Assembly (NCBI RefSeq): GCF_030063475.1
Contig: NZ_JASIRT010000018.1
Coordinates: forward strand, 24,659-88,658
Reading direction: 5' to 3'
DNA from: Roseomonas sp. E05
GTDB taxonomy: Bacteria; Pseudomonadota; Alphaproteobacteria; Acetobacterales; Acetobacteraceae
Length of the DNA stretch: 64,000 bases
The translations under genes were made by a program, and so were the position numbers. Of the stretch, positions 30,107-41,376 are shown piece after piece. The stretch's first letter is position 1. Every line of letters begins with the position of its first letter. Below the pieces are notes generated by a model that saw only the letters and a list, made by a program, of their open reading frames with translations, was not told the DNA's origin and did not search any database.

Positions 30107-32065
30107 ATGAGCGCAACCACTTCCCCGCCGCGGCCGCCCAAGCCCGGCTCGCGCCGCCTGATCTATTCGATCGCCGGCCTGATCGCCGCCCTGGTGCTGG
30201 CCGTCGCCGTCAACCTGCTGGCCCAGCGCCTGCTGCCGCGCCTGCGGCTCGACCTGACGGAGCAGCATCTCTACACGCTCTCCGACGGCACGAAGCAGGT
30301 CCTGACGAACCTCAAGGACCCGGTGACGCTGCGGCTGTTCTATTCCAGCAAGCTCGGCAGCTCGATCCCCGTCTACGGCGCCTATGCCGACCGGGTGCGC
30401 GAGATGCTGCAGGAATATGCTGCCGTCTCCAACGGCAGGCTGCGCCTGGAATATCTCGACCCGGAGCCGTTCAGCGAGACCGAGGACCGCGCCATGGCCT
30501 ATGGCCTGCAGGGCGTGCCGGTCGACCAGTCCGGCGAGCAGGTCTATTTCGGCATCGCCGGCACCAACCTGCTGGACGACGAGCGCGTGCTGCCCTTCCT
30601 GCAGCCCGACCGCGAACGCTTCCTCGAATACGATCTGACGCGGCTCGTCTACGAGCTGTCCAACCCCAGGCGGCCGGTCGTGGGCATGCTCTCCGCGCTG
30701 CCGGTGAACGGCGATCCGCGCGCGATGATGATGCGCGTTCCCGGCGCCGGGCAGCCCTTCGTCATCGCCAACCAGCTGCGCCAGTTCTTCACCCTGCGCG
30801 ATGTCGCTTCCGACGCCCAGGTCATCCCCGCCGACATGCAGGTGCTGATCGCCGCGCATCCCCAGCACCTGCCGGATGCGACGCTCTACGCCATCGACCA
30901 GTTCGTCATGCGCGGCGGCAAGCTCTTCGTGCTGGCCGACCCGCACAGCGAGAGCCAGGCCTCCCGCCCCGGCCCCAGCGGCCAGCCGCCGGCCGACACC
31001 GCCTCCAACCTGGACCGGCTGCTGGGCGCCTGGGGCATCGAGACGCCGAGCGACAAGGTGGTGCTGGACCAGCGCGGCGCCTGGCGCGTGCGCGGCAACC
31101 CGCAGGACCGGCTGCAGGCGGTGGACTATCTCGCCTGGTTCAACGCCAGCGGCGATTCCCTCAGCCACAGCGACGTGGCGACGGCCGACCTGCAGCAGGT
31201 GACCTTCGCCTCCGCCGGTCAGGTGCTGCGCAAGGAGGGCGCCAGCATCGAGTTCACGCCGCTGATCACCAGCAGCGATCACGCCATGCTGGCCGATGTC
31301 GCGAAGGTGGAGGAGAACCCGAATCCCGCCGCGCTGCTCGCTTCCTTCAGGCCGGATGGCAGGCGCTACGTCCTGCTGGCACGCGCCCGCGGCATCCTGA
31401 ACTCCGCCTTCCCGGATGGTCCGCCCGCGCCGCCGAAGGGCGAGGAGCGCCCCGCCGACTTCCCGGCGCATCTCGCGCACAGCACCAGCCCGGCCAACCT
31501 CGTCGTCGCCAACGACGCGGACCTGCTGGAGGACCGCTTCTGGGTGCAGGTGCAGGACTTCTTCGGGCAGCAGGTCACGACGCCCTTCAGCGACAATGGC
31601 GCGCTGATCGCCAACCTGACGGACACGCTGGCCGGCGGGGACGCGCTGATCGGCCTGCGCTCGCGCGGCGAATCCCTGCGCCCCTTTGTCCGCGTGGAGG
31701 CGATGCGGCGCACGGCGGAGGCGAACTACCGCCAGACCGAGCAGGCGCTGACCCAGAAGCTGGAGGCGACCGAGCGCCGGCTGCGCGAGTTGCGGCAGGG
31801 CACATCGGCCGGCGGTGAGCGCAACCAGCAGATGCAGACCGTCATCACGCCCGAGCAGCGTGCCGAGATCGACCGCGCCCGCCAGGAGATCGTCGCCACG
31901 CGCGCCCAGCTTCGTGCCGTCCAGCTCGACCTGCGGCGCGACATCGAGGGGCTGGAGCGCACGCTGCGCCTGGTGAACATCGCGCTGGTCCCGGTGCTGC
32001 TGACGCTGCTCGCGCTGGGCCTCGCCGTGCTGCGCCGCCGCCGCCGCACGGCGGCCCGGGCCTGA
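30107..32065 (+). CDS. GldG-like ABC-associated auxiliary protein
   Basis: Membrane-anchored protein (652 aa) of the GldG / ABC-type uncharacterised transport family. There is one N-terminal transmembrane helix (about 20-40). A large extracytoplasmic region follows, with the family opening LRLDLTEQHLYTLSDGTKQVL and a GATase-like fold (FVIANQLRQFF, MQVLIAAHPQHLPDATLYAIDQFVMRGGKLFVLADP). A coiled-coil region lies near 540-615, and a second transmembrane helix precedes the basic C-terminus LRRRRRTAARA. It follows the permease by 3 bases. The biochemical role is not known; in sequenced genomes the family consistently travels with such ABC pairs. Confidence 0.83.
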   Translation: MSATTSPPRPPKPGSRRLIYSIAGLIAALVLAVAVNLLAQRLLPRLRLDLTEQHLYTLSDGTKQVLTNLKDPVTLRLFYSSKLGSSIPVYGAYADRVREMLQEYAAVSNGRLRLEYLDPEPFSETEDRAMAYGLQGVPVDQSGEQVYFGIAGTNLLDDERVLPFLQPDRERFLEYDLTRLVYELSNPRRPVVGMLSALPVNGDPRAMMMRVPGAGQPFVIANQLRQFFTLRDVASDAQVIPADMQVLIAAHPQHLPDATLYAIDQFVMRGGKLFVLADPHSESQASRPGPSGQPPADTASNLDRLLGAWGIETPSDKVVLDQRGAWRVRGNPQDRLQAVDYLAWFNASGDSLSHSDVATADLQQVTFASAGQVLRKEGASIEFTPLITSSDHAMLADVAKVEENPNPAALLASFRPDGRRYVLLARARGILNSAFPDGPPAPPKGEERPADFPAHLAHSTSPANLVVANDADLLEDRFWVQVQDFFGQQVTTPFSDNGALIANLTDTLAGGDALIGLRSRGESLRPFVRVEAMRRTAEANYRQTEQALTQKLEATERRLRELRQGTSAGGERNQQMQTVITPEQRAEIDRARQEIVATRAQLRAVQLDLRRDIEGLERTLRLVNIALVPVLLTLLALGLAVLRRRRRTAARA

Positions 32066-32083
32066 GCCGAGGGAGAGCCGGAG

Positions 32084-33133
32084 ATGAATCGTCGATCCCT
32101 GCTGGTGCTCGGCGGCACCGCTGTCGCCGCCGTCGCCGCCGTCGTGGTGCTCGGTCCGGGCGGGCCGAAGCCGCCCGACCTGGGCACTGCGCCACTGATG
32201 TTCCAGAACCTCGCGGAGAAGCTCGCCGGGGCCATGCGCATCGAGGTGAAGCGGCACGACCAGAGCCTCGTGCTGGAGCGCAGGCCCGGCGACGTATGGG
32301 TATTGCCGGAGGTCGCCGGCTACCCCGTCCGCGCCGGGAAGGTGCGTGAACTGCTGGTCGGGCTGACCGAGCTGCGCCTGGTGGAGCCGCGCACCGCCGA
32401 TCCGGAGATGCTGGACCGCCTTGGCCTGCAGGACCCTTCGAAGGAAGGCTCCACCGCCTCCCTGCTGCGGGTGCTGGACGGGGCCGGCCAGCCGATCGCC
32501 GAGCTGATGGTCGGGCGCCGCCGCGTCCGCACCCATGGCGACGTGCCGGAGAGCGTCTATGTGCGCCGCCCCGGCGAGAACCAGTCCTGGCTTGCCGAGG
32601 GCCGGCTGCCGCTGGACGCCGACGGCCAGCTCTGGATCGACCGCGACCTCGCCAACATCCCGCGCGACCGCGTGCTGAAGGTCGCCATCGGCCGCACCGG
32701 CGAGCCGCCGCTGGAACTGGTGCGGACCGATGGGCCGGATGGCCGCCTCGCCGTGACCGTTCCGGCGGAGACGCCGCCACTGGAGCAGACAAGCCTCGAC
32801 ACCATCGCCGGCGCCTTCGAGTACCTGACCCTCACCGACGTCCAGCGCGCCGCCGACATTCCCGGCGAGCCGCTGGGCAAGTCCCGCTTCACGATGACCG
32901 ACAAGCTCACCATCGAGGTCGGCGTGAACCAGGATGGCGAGGCCGTCTGGGTGACGCTGGCCGCGACCGGCGATGACGAGGCGCAGAAGCTCGATGCCCG
33001 CTGGAAGGGCTGGGCCTACCAGCTCGGCTCCTGGAAGCTGAAGGCGCTCCTGCCGCGGCTCGAGGATCTGCGCCAGGCCGAGCGTCCGACCGCCGCGCCG
33101 CCTGCGCCTGCCCCGGTTGCGCCTCCCCGATGA
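32084..33133 (+). CDS. DUF4340 domain-containing protein
   Basis: Protein of 349 residues with one N-terminal transmembrane or signal segment (RSLLVLGGTAVAAVAAVVVL). DUF4340-type repeats follow: a segment with RRPGDVWVLPEVAGYPVRAGKVRELLVGLTEL, and later the LWIDRDLANIPRDRVLKV stretch. The C-terminus is Ala/Pro-rich. Such proteins form the fourth member of GldG-type ABC operons and are predicted to sit on the outside of the membrane. The start has a GGAG site just ahead, and the stop overlaps the NUDIX gene (ATGA). Function unknown. Confidence 0.8.
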   Translation: MNRRSLLVLGGTAVAAVAAVVVLGPGGPKPPDLGTAPLMFQNLAEKLAGAMRIEVKRHDQSLVLERRPGDVWVLPEVAGYPVRAGKVRELLVGLTELRLVEPRTADPEMLDRLGLQDPSKEGSTASLLRVLDGAGQPIAELMVGRRRVRTHGDVPESVYVRRPGENQSWLAEGRLPLDADGQLWIDRDLANIPRDRVLKVAIGRTGEPPLELVRTDGPDGRLAVTVPAETPPLEQTSLDTIAGAFEYLTLTDVQRAADIPGEPLGKSRFTMTDKLTIEVGVNQDGEAVWVTLAATGDDEAQKLDARWKGWAYQLGSWKLKALLPRLEDLRQAERPTAAPPAPAPVAPPR

Positions 33134-33561
33134 GCGCGCGTGAGTATCCCGACCGCCCCTGGATCGGCATCGGGGTGATCGCCTTCCGGGGCGAGGATGT
33201 GCTGCTGGTCCGGCGCAGCAAGCCGCCCCGCCAGGGGGAGTGGTCCATTCCCGGCGGCGCGCAGCACCTGGGCGAGACGGCCGAGATGGCGGCGCGGCGC
33301 GAGCTGCTGGAGGAAGCGGGAATCGAGGTCGGCCCCCTCACCCTCGCCGTGGTGGTCGATGCGTTGAGCCATGATCCGGAGGGGCGAACCCGCTTCCACT
33401 ACACGATCATCGACTTCGCCGGCCGCTGGGTCGGCGGCGAGCCCGTCGCCGGGGACGACGTCAGCGAGGCCCGCTGGTTCTCCCCCGCCGAGCTGCCCGC
33501 CCTGGGCCTCTGGGCGGAGGCCATCCGCGCCATCGAGGAAGGCCGCCGCCGCCTGGGGTGA
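33130..33561 (+). CDS. NUDIX hydrolase
   Basis: Small NUDIX enzyme (143 aa). The box GX5EX7REUXEEXGU is seen as GAQHLGETAEMAARRELLEEAGI. The protein is about the length of ADP-ribose or NTP-cleaning NUDIX enzymes, and IGIGVIAFRGEDVLLVRR opens the fold. Substrate unknown. It overlaps the DUF4340 gene stop and is likely transcribed with the transporter cassette, without an obvious functional tie. It ends 6 bases before the convergent msrP stop. Confidence 0.87.
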   Translation: MSAREYPDRPWIGIGVIAFRGEDVLLVRRSKPPRQGEWSIPGGAQHLGETAEMAARRELLEEAGIEVGPLTLAVVVDALSHDPEGRTRFHYTIIDFAGRWVGGEPVAGDDVSEARWFSPAELPALGLWAEAIRAIEEGRRRLG

Positions 33562-33567
33562 GCCCGC

Positions 33568-34506
33568 TCAGAGGAAGAGGCGCTCGCCGCTCATCCCCTC
33601 GTAGAGCGAGGCGACGAACTCGCCATAGCCGTTGAAGATCTTCGTCGGCACCCGCTCGTTGCTGCCGAGCAGGCGCTCGCTCGCCTGGCTCCAGCGCGGA
33701 TGCGGAACCTCGGGGTTCACATTGGCCCAGAAGCCGTATTCACTGGGCTGCAGCTTCTCCCAGAAGCTGACGGGACGGGTATCGGTGAAACGGATGGTGG
33801 TCAGCGCCTTCCCGCTCTTGAAGCCGTATTTCCAGGGGAAGAGCACGCGGATCGGCCCGCCATTCTGTGGCGGCACCGGCTTGCCGTACATGCCCACGGC
33901 CAGGAAGCACATCTCGTTGGCCGCCTCGGCCATGGTGCAGCCCTCGGAATAGGGCCAGGGGTACCAGCTCTGCCGGAGGCCGGGCATGGCGGAGCGGTCG
34001 GCGACCGTCTCGAACACCACGTATTTCGCGCTGGCGGTCGGCGCGGCGATCTTCAGCAGCTCGGCCATCGGGAAGCCGGTCCAGGGCACTGTCATCGCCC
34101 AGGCCTCGACGCAGCGGTGCCGCAGCACCCGTTCCTCCAGGCTGACGCGCCGCAGCAGGCCGTCGAGATCCAGCTCCTGCGGCTTCTCCACCATGCCTTC
34201 GAACTTCAGCGTCCAGGGCCGCTGCGGCAGGCGCTGCGCACCGGAGGCGATGCTCTTGCCCGGGCCGAACTCGTAGTAGTTGTTGTAGGTGGTGGCGTCC
34301 CGCTCCGGCGTGACCTCGCGCGCGGGGGGGTAGCGGGTGTTGCGCATGGCGGTGAGCGCGCCCTCCTGTGCCCGGGCCGGCCGCGCCAGCCCCGCGCCGA
34401 TGAGGGCACCGCCGAGCCCGAGCGCCTTGCGGCGGTCGAGCACCAGGGGTTCCGGCGTTGCGGCGGAATCCGGCAGCTCCCAGCCGCGGGGAATGCGAAT
34501 CAGCAT
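33568..34506 (-). CDS. msrP: Periplasmic methionine-sulfoxide reductase catalytic subunit MsrP
   Basis: Molybdopterin enzyme (312 aa) that reduces oxidised methionines in envelope proteins. The twin-arginine signal is DRRKALGLGGALIGAGLARPARA. The sulfite-oxidase fold is recognisable, with the Mo-ligand Cys132 in RHRCVEAWAM. The YedY signatures YNNYYEFGPGK, YPWPYSEGCTMAEA and FPWKYGFKSGKAL are present. The usual membrane partner gene msrQ is not adjacent, so the electron donor must be encoded elsewhere or differ. It converges with the NUDIX gene. Confidence 0.94.
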   Translation of the reverse strand: MLIRIPRGWELPDSAATPEPLVLDRRKALGLGGALIGAGLARPARAQEGALTAMRNTRYPPAREVTPERDATTYNNYYEFGPGKSIASGAQRLPQRPWTLKFEGMVEKPQELDLDGLLRRVSLEERVLRHRCVEAWAMTVPWTGFPMAELLKIAAPTASAKYVVFETVADRSAMPGLRQSWYPWPYSEGCTMAEAANEMCFLAVGMYGKPVPPQNGGPIRVLFPWKYGFKSGKALTTIRFTDTRPVSFWEKLQPSEYGFWANVNPEVPHPRWSQASERLLGSNERVPTKIFNGYGEFVASLYEGMSGERLFL

Positions 34507-34573
34507 GGCACGTCTCTCCCTGACCGCCCTCCCGCATGTAGGCAGTTCCCGGGCCAGCGCCAGGGGATGACCT

Positions 34574-36025
34574 TCAGCGCCGCGGCGGCAGCAGCGCCAT
34601 CGGCGGTCCGTCGCTGGGAACCGAGACGCTGTAGAGACGATAGCGCTCCGCCTCGATGCCCTTGCGGCTGCGCGCCAGCTCGCCCGTCTCCCGCGCCGCG
34701 GGCCAGAGCGGCGGCCCTTCGCCGCGCCGGGTGCTGCGCACCAGGATGCCGGGCTGCCAAGCCGTTGGCGCGGGCAGGTCGAACAGGTCCCAGCGGTCGC
34801 CCAGCGCGACGACGCGCACGCCCGGCGGCAGGTGCAGCGCCAGCTCGCTGGCCAGCCCGTATTCCTCGGCGGCGACGAAGACGGCGCCCTGCTCCCGGCG
34901 TGCCTTCTCCACCTGCGCGGTGAATTCCGCCCAGCCGCCGAGTCGCGCCAGCGTCGGGTCGTTGCGCCGCGGCAGGGGGATCGGCGCGAAGGCCGCCTGC
35001 GCCAGCACCAGCAGCGTCAGCACCAGCCCCAGCACGATGCCGGGCTTGCGCCAGCGCGCCCAGCGCGGCCCCAGGCAGGCTGCCGCGGCAAGACAGGCCG
35101 GGGGATAGAGGATGGCGGGCCAGTTCCCCTGCACCCGGCTGCCGGTGGCCTGCCAGAGGAAGAGCAGCGCGGCGGGGACGATCAGCGTCACCAGGAGACC
35201 GGCCGCCGCGTCGCGGCGCGCCACCCACCAGCGGCAGGCAGCCGCCGTGCCGAGGATGCAGAGCAGGAAGATGATGGGCGTCGCCAGCCCTGCCTGCCCG
35301 CCCACCAGCTCGCCCAGATAGCGGACCGCCGAGGCGGCGCCGACACGGCCCGCCCGGCCGCCCTGCTTGGCGAAGCTCACCCAGTCATGCGCGGCGTTCC
35401 AGTAAATGACAGGCGCGAAGACCAGGAAGGCCAGCACCCCGCCCGCCCACAGGCGCCAGTCGCGCAGCCAATGGCGGGCGCGCGGCTCCAGCAGCAGCCA
35501 CAGCACCACGCCGCCGCCGAGCAGCACCGCCGTGTATTTCGAGAGCAGCGCGCAGCCTGCCAGGGCACCGAAGGCGAACCACCAGCGGCCGTCCTGCGTC
35601 GCATGCAGCCGGGCCACGGCCCAGAGCGCGGCGCACCAGAAGACCAGCAGCGGCGTGTCGGGCGTGATCAGCACCGAGCCGGCGCCGAACAGCAGGGTGG
35701 CGTTCATCAGCGCGGCGGCCCAGATGCCGGGCCGCCGCTGCGGGAAGAGCGCATCGCCCGCGCGGGCGAGCAGCACCGAGGCCAGCGCCACCCCCAGCGG
35801 CGCCAGCAGCCTGATGCCGAGCGACGTATCGCCAAGGAGTCCGGTGCCGGCGGCGATCCAGAGCGCCACCATCGGGGGGTGGTCGTAGTAGCCGGGCGCC
35901 AGGGCGCGGCCCCAGACCCAGTAATAGGCCTCGTCCGGGGCGAGCGGCAGCCAGAAGGCCGCCAGCAGGCGGAGCGCCGTCAGCGCCACAAGGGCCAGCA
36001 GCGCGAGAGCGGTTGAGCGGTTCAT
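34574..36025 (-). CDS. Glycosyltransferase family 39 (ArnT/PMT-like) membrane protein
   Basis: Polyprenyl-phosphate-sugar-dependent glycosyltransferase of the GT-C fold (483 aa). The N-terminal DEAYYWVWGRALAPGYYDHPP motif carries the acidic catalytic residues, and at least ten hydrophobic segments follow. The periplasmic C-terminal domain is typical of PMT_2 proteins. ATG 36025 is used because it overlaps the stop of the GT2-GtrA gene (ATGA) and gives the canonical start; the reading frame continues much further upstream only as antisense of neighbouring sequence. With the GT2-GtrA protein it probably transfers a sugar to a lipid or glycan at the outer face of the membrane. Confidence 0.86.
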   Translation of the reverse strand: MNRSTALALLALVALTALRLLAAFWLPLAPDEAYYWVWGRALAPGYYDHPPMVALWIAAGTGLLGDTSLGIRLLAPLGVALASVLLARAGDALFPQRRPGIWAAALMNATLLFGAGSVLITPDTPLLVFWCAALWAVARLHATQDGRWWFAFGALAGCALLSKYTAVLLGGGVVLWLLLEPRARHWLRDWRLWAGGVLAFLVFAPVIYWNAAHDWVSFAKQGGRAGRVGAASAVRYLGELVGGQAGLATPIIFLLCILGTAAACRWWVARRDAAAGLLVTLIVPAALLFLWQATGSRVQGNWPAILYPPACLAAAACLGPRWARWRKPGIVLGLVLTLLVLAQAAFAPIPLPRRNDPTLARLGGWAEFTAQVEKARREQGAVFVAAEEYGLASELALHLPPGVRVVALGDRWDLFDLPAPTAWQPGILVRSTRRGEGPPLWPAARETGELARSRKGIEAERYRLYSVSVPSDGPPMALLPPRR

Positions 36026-37110
36026 CGGGCACGCCAGACAAGGGTGGCGGAGACGGCGTAGTTCCAGACGACTGTCAGCAACGCGCCGGCGGCGCCGGCG
36101 ACGCCCCAGGCGAAGATCCCGTCGCGCAGCAGCAGGCCGGCGATGCCGACATTGGCCGCCACCCCGACGCCGCAGACCACGTAGAACAGCAGCAGGCCGC
36201 GCCACAGCGCCGGGCCGCGCAGCCGGACGTCGCTGTAGGTGACGCGGTTGTTGAGCCAGAAGTTCATGGTCATGGCGACGAAGCTCGCCAGCCACTGCGC
36301 CTGGGCGAAGCTCAAGGGCCCGAGCACCAGCCAGAGCACGGCCAGATGCGCCACCACGCCAAGCGCCCCGACCGCGGCGAAGGAGAGGAAGCGCAGCGGC
36401 AGCAGGCCGCCGCTCGCCTTGTCCAGCAGCAAAGTGAGGAATTCGAGCAGGACGATGGTGTCGAGCTTCGACTCCCCGGCCTCGCGGGGGCGGAAAGTGT
36501 AGGGCAGTTCCTTCACCCGCAGCGGCCGCTTCGACGAAAGCAGGATGTCGAGCAGGATCTTGAAGCCCCGGCCGGTCAGGCGGGGCGCGATCTCCTCGAA
36601 GAGCGGGCGCGGCAGCATGAAGAAGCCGCTCATCGGGTCCGCAACCGGCTGCGGCAGGAAGAACTGGGCCAGGCTGGTGCCGCTGTCGCTGATGCGCTGC
36701 CGCCAGGCGGAGAAGCCTCCCTTCGCCTCGCCGCCCGTCACATGCCGGCTGCCGACGGTGACATCCGCCTCGCCCGCCCTGAGGCTGCGCAGCATGGCCG
36801 GCAGCAGGGTCTCGTCGTGCTGGAGGTCGCCGTCGATCACCGCGACATAGCCGGCGGAGGAGGCCAGCATGCCCTCGACGCAGGCGGAGGAAAGCCCGCG
36901 CCGCCCGATCCTGCGGATGCAGCGGATGTGCGGGTCGGCCGCCGCGATCTCCCGCGCAACGCGCGTCGTGCCGTCCGGGCTGTCGTCGTCCACGAAGATC
37001 GCTTCCCAGGCAATACCCTGGAGCGTCGCCGCCAGGCGCGCCACCATCGGCGCGACATTGGCGGCCTCGTTGTAGCAGGGAATCACGACGGTCAGGATGG
37101 GCGGCAACAT
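36022..37110 (-). CDS. GT2 family glycosyltransferase fused to a GtrA domain
   Basis: Dolichol-phosphate-mannose-synthase-like enzyme (362 aa). The GT2 domain (about 1-235) has VVIPCYNEAANV, FVDDDSPDGT and VIDGDLQHDE, with the DxD catalytic site. A C-terminal GtrA domain has about four transmembrane helices (FAAVGALGVVAHLAVLWLVLG and the following helices). Its role is to make a polyprenyl-phosphate sugar and move it across the membrane. Start ATG 37110 follows tRNA-Lys and matches the family N-terminus. The stop overlaps the GT39 gene, suggesting donor synthesis and transfer in one unit. Confidence 0.88.
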   Translation of the reverse strand: MLPPILTVVIPCYNEAANVAPMVARLAATLQGIAWEAIFVDDDSPDGTTRVAREIAAADPHIRCIRRIGRRGLSSACVEGMLASSAGYVAVIDGDLQHDETLLPAMLRSLRAGEADVTVGSRHVTGGEAKGGFSAWRQRISDSGTSLAQFFLPQPVADPMSGFFMLPRPLFEEIAPRLTGRGFKILLDILLSSKRPLRVKELPYTFRPREAGESKLDTIVLLEFLTLLLDKASGGLLPLRFLSFAAVGALGVVAHLAVLWLVLGPLSFAQAQWLASFVAMTMNFWLNNRVTYSDVRLRGPALWRGLLLFYVVCGVGVAANVGIAGLLLRDGIFAWGVAGAAGALLTVVWNYAVSATLVWRAR

Positions 37111-37161
37111 GGGCGCGGTGCTTAGCGCCCCTGGCCTGGCTGTACCAGCCACCCGCCGGAA

Positions 37162-37234
37162 TGTGCCCGCTGGGACTCGAACCCAGGACCCCAAGATTAA
37201 AAGTCTCGTGCTCTACCGGCTGAGCTACGGGCAC
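37162..37234 (-). tRNA. tRNA-Lys(UUU)
   Basis: A cloverleaf read on the minus strand: acceptor GTGCCCG/CGGGCAC, D-arm GCTC-AGCCGGTAGAGC, anticodon loop CTTTTAA with anticodon TTT, T-arm CTGGG-TTCGAGT-CCCAG and discriminator A. CCA is not encoded. It lies between the GT2-GtrA gene and the cyclophilin gene on the same strand. Confidence 0.96.
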
Positions 37235-37317
37235 AAAGGGCGGAGCCGGGGAAAAAGCCTTCCCTGGCTCCGCTGTCAAGTCGGATGCGGCGGGGGTGGT
37301 GCCCCGGCCGCGCGCGA

Positions 37318-37893
37318 TCAGCCCTGGACGTCGGCGGCGATCTGCGCCTTCAGCAGGCGATCCGGATCGCGGACCATGCCGTTCGAGCCGCCGCCGCGCT
37401 TGATCTTGTCCACGAACTCCATGCCCGAGGTCACCTGGCCCCAGATGGTGTACTGGCCATCCAGGCTGGGTGCCGGCGCGAACATGATGAAGAACTGGCT
37501 GTTCGCGCTGTTCGGGTTGGCGGTGCGGGCCATGCCGCAGACGCCGCGCAGGAAGCGCGCCTTGGAGGGCTGGCTGAACTCGGCCGGCACGTCGGGGAGC
37601 TGGCTGCCGCCCGTGCCGGTGCCGGTCGGGTCGCCGCCCTGGGCCATGAAGCCCTCGATCACGCGGTGGAACGGCGTGCCGTCATAGAAGCCCTGGCGGG
37701 TCAGGGTCTTGATGCGCTCGACATGCTGCGGCGCCAGGTCCGGGCGCAGCTTGATGACGACGCGGCCATCCTTCAGGTCGAAGAACAGGGTGTTCTCGCG
37801 ATCGTCCTGCGGGGCGGCTTCGCTGGTAGTGGCTTCGGACATCATGACTCCCGTAACGGCAAGGGTGCTGGCGAGCAGGGTGCGGCGATACAT
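37318..37893 (-). CDS. Peptidyl-prolyl cis-trans isomerase (cyclophilin)
   Basis: Cyclophilin-type PPIase (191 aa). Conserved segments are FYDGTPFHRVIEGFMAQGGDPTGTG, FMARTANPNSANSQFFI-like (here GMARTANPNSANSQFFIMF), and LDGQYTIWGQVTSGMEFVD. The N-terminus MYRRTLLASTLAVTGVMMSEATTSEA may be a Sec signal peptide, so a periplasmic location is likely but not certain. It follows coaD by 4 bases and belongs to the gyrA-coaD-ppi operon. Confidence 0.92.
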   Translation of the reverse strand: MYRRTLLASTLAVTGVMMSEATTSEAAPQDDRENTLFFDLKDGRVVIKLRPDLAPQHVERIKTLTRQGFYDGTPFHRVIEGFMAQGGDPTGTGTGGSQLPDVPAEFSQPSKARFLRGVCGMARTANPNSANSQFFIMFAPAPSLDGQYTIWGQVTSGMEFVDKIKRGGGSNGMVRDPDRLLKAQIAADVQG

Positions 37894-37897
37894 CCGT

Positions 37898-38420
37898 TCA
37901 GTTCCCTGGGTTCCGCTGACGCACCCTCGCCAGGGTGCGCTCCAGCGTCAGGCGCGGCACGAAGCTGGAAATGTCGCCTCCAAGCCCCGCGATCTCCCTC
38001 ACGAAACGCGAGGAGATGAAATGGTTCCCTTCGCTGGCCATGAGGAACACCGGCTCGATCTCGGGATCGAGGCGGTGGTTCATCCCGGCCATCTGGAACT
38101 CGTAGTCGAAATCGGTGACGGCGCGCAGCCCGCGCACGATCACCTGGGCGCCGGCCTCGCGGGCGAACTGCACCAGGAGCCCGTCGAAGGGCATCACCTC
38201 GATGACGGCGCCGGTGCGGGCGGCGATGGGCGCCACCTCGGCACGGACCAGCTCGACGCGCTCCTCCAGCGGGAACATCGGCCCCTTGCCGGCATTCATC
38301 GCGACGCCGACCACCAGCCGGTCGAGGATGCGCGCCGCGCGCCCGATAATGTCGAGATGGCCGTTCGTCACCGGGTCGAAGGTGCCGGGATAGACCCCGG
38401 CGCGCGGCTGGCGGGGCGGC

Positions 38421-38428
<8 letters not shown>
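37898..38428 (-). CDS. coaD: Phosphopantetheine adenylyltransferase
   Basis: Catalyses the fourth step of CoA synthesis, 4'-phosphopantetheine + ATP to dephospho-CoA (176 aa). The nucleotidylyltransferase motif [17 protein letters not shown] includes the TxGH-type site. [21 protein letters not shown] and [20 protein letters not shown] are diagnostic for CoaD. It overlaps the end of gyrA by 8 bases. Confidence 0.96.
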
Positions 38429-41225
<2,797 letters not shown>

Positions 41226-41376
41226 GCGGTCTTCCCATGCAGCAGGAACGGGGCAAGGCAGCGGGGCTGACGGAGCACCCATGGCCCGGGCGGCGCGGCC
41301 CGGTGAGCCGCCCCTGCCCCATTGAATTCCCCACCTCTATAGCCGATCCGGCGCCTTCCGCCAAACCGGCCTGCCC

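Noticed and set aside
28907..32536. A long minus-strand open frame opposite the ABC transporter cassette
   Set aside because: Shadow of the plus-strand GldA/GldF/GldG-like genes, which have clear motifs; the antisense product has none.
28644..33133. A gliding-motility (Gld) function for the ABC cassette
   Set aside because: Only the GldA/F/G-like core is similar; other gliding genes are absent and the lineage is not a gliding one.
36026..37279. N-terminal extension of the GT39 protein reaching across the GT2-GtrA gene and the tRNA-Lys region
   Set aside because: The open frame continues only because of high G+C. The real start is ATG 36025 with an ATGA overlap to the previous stop.
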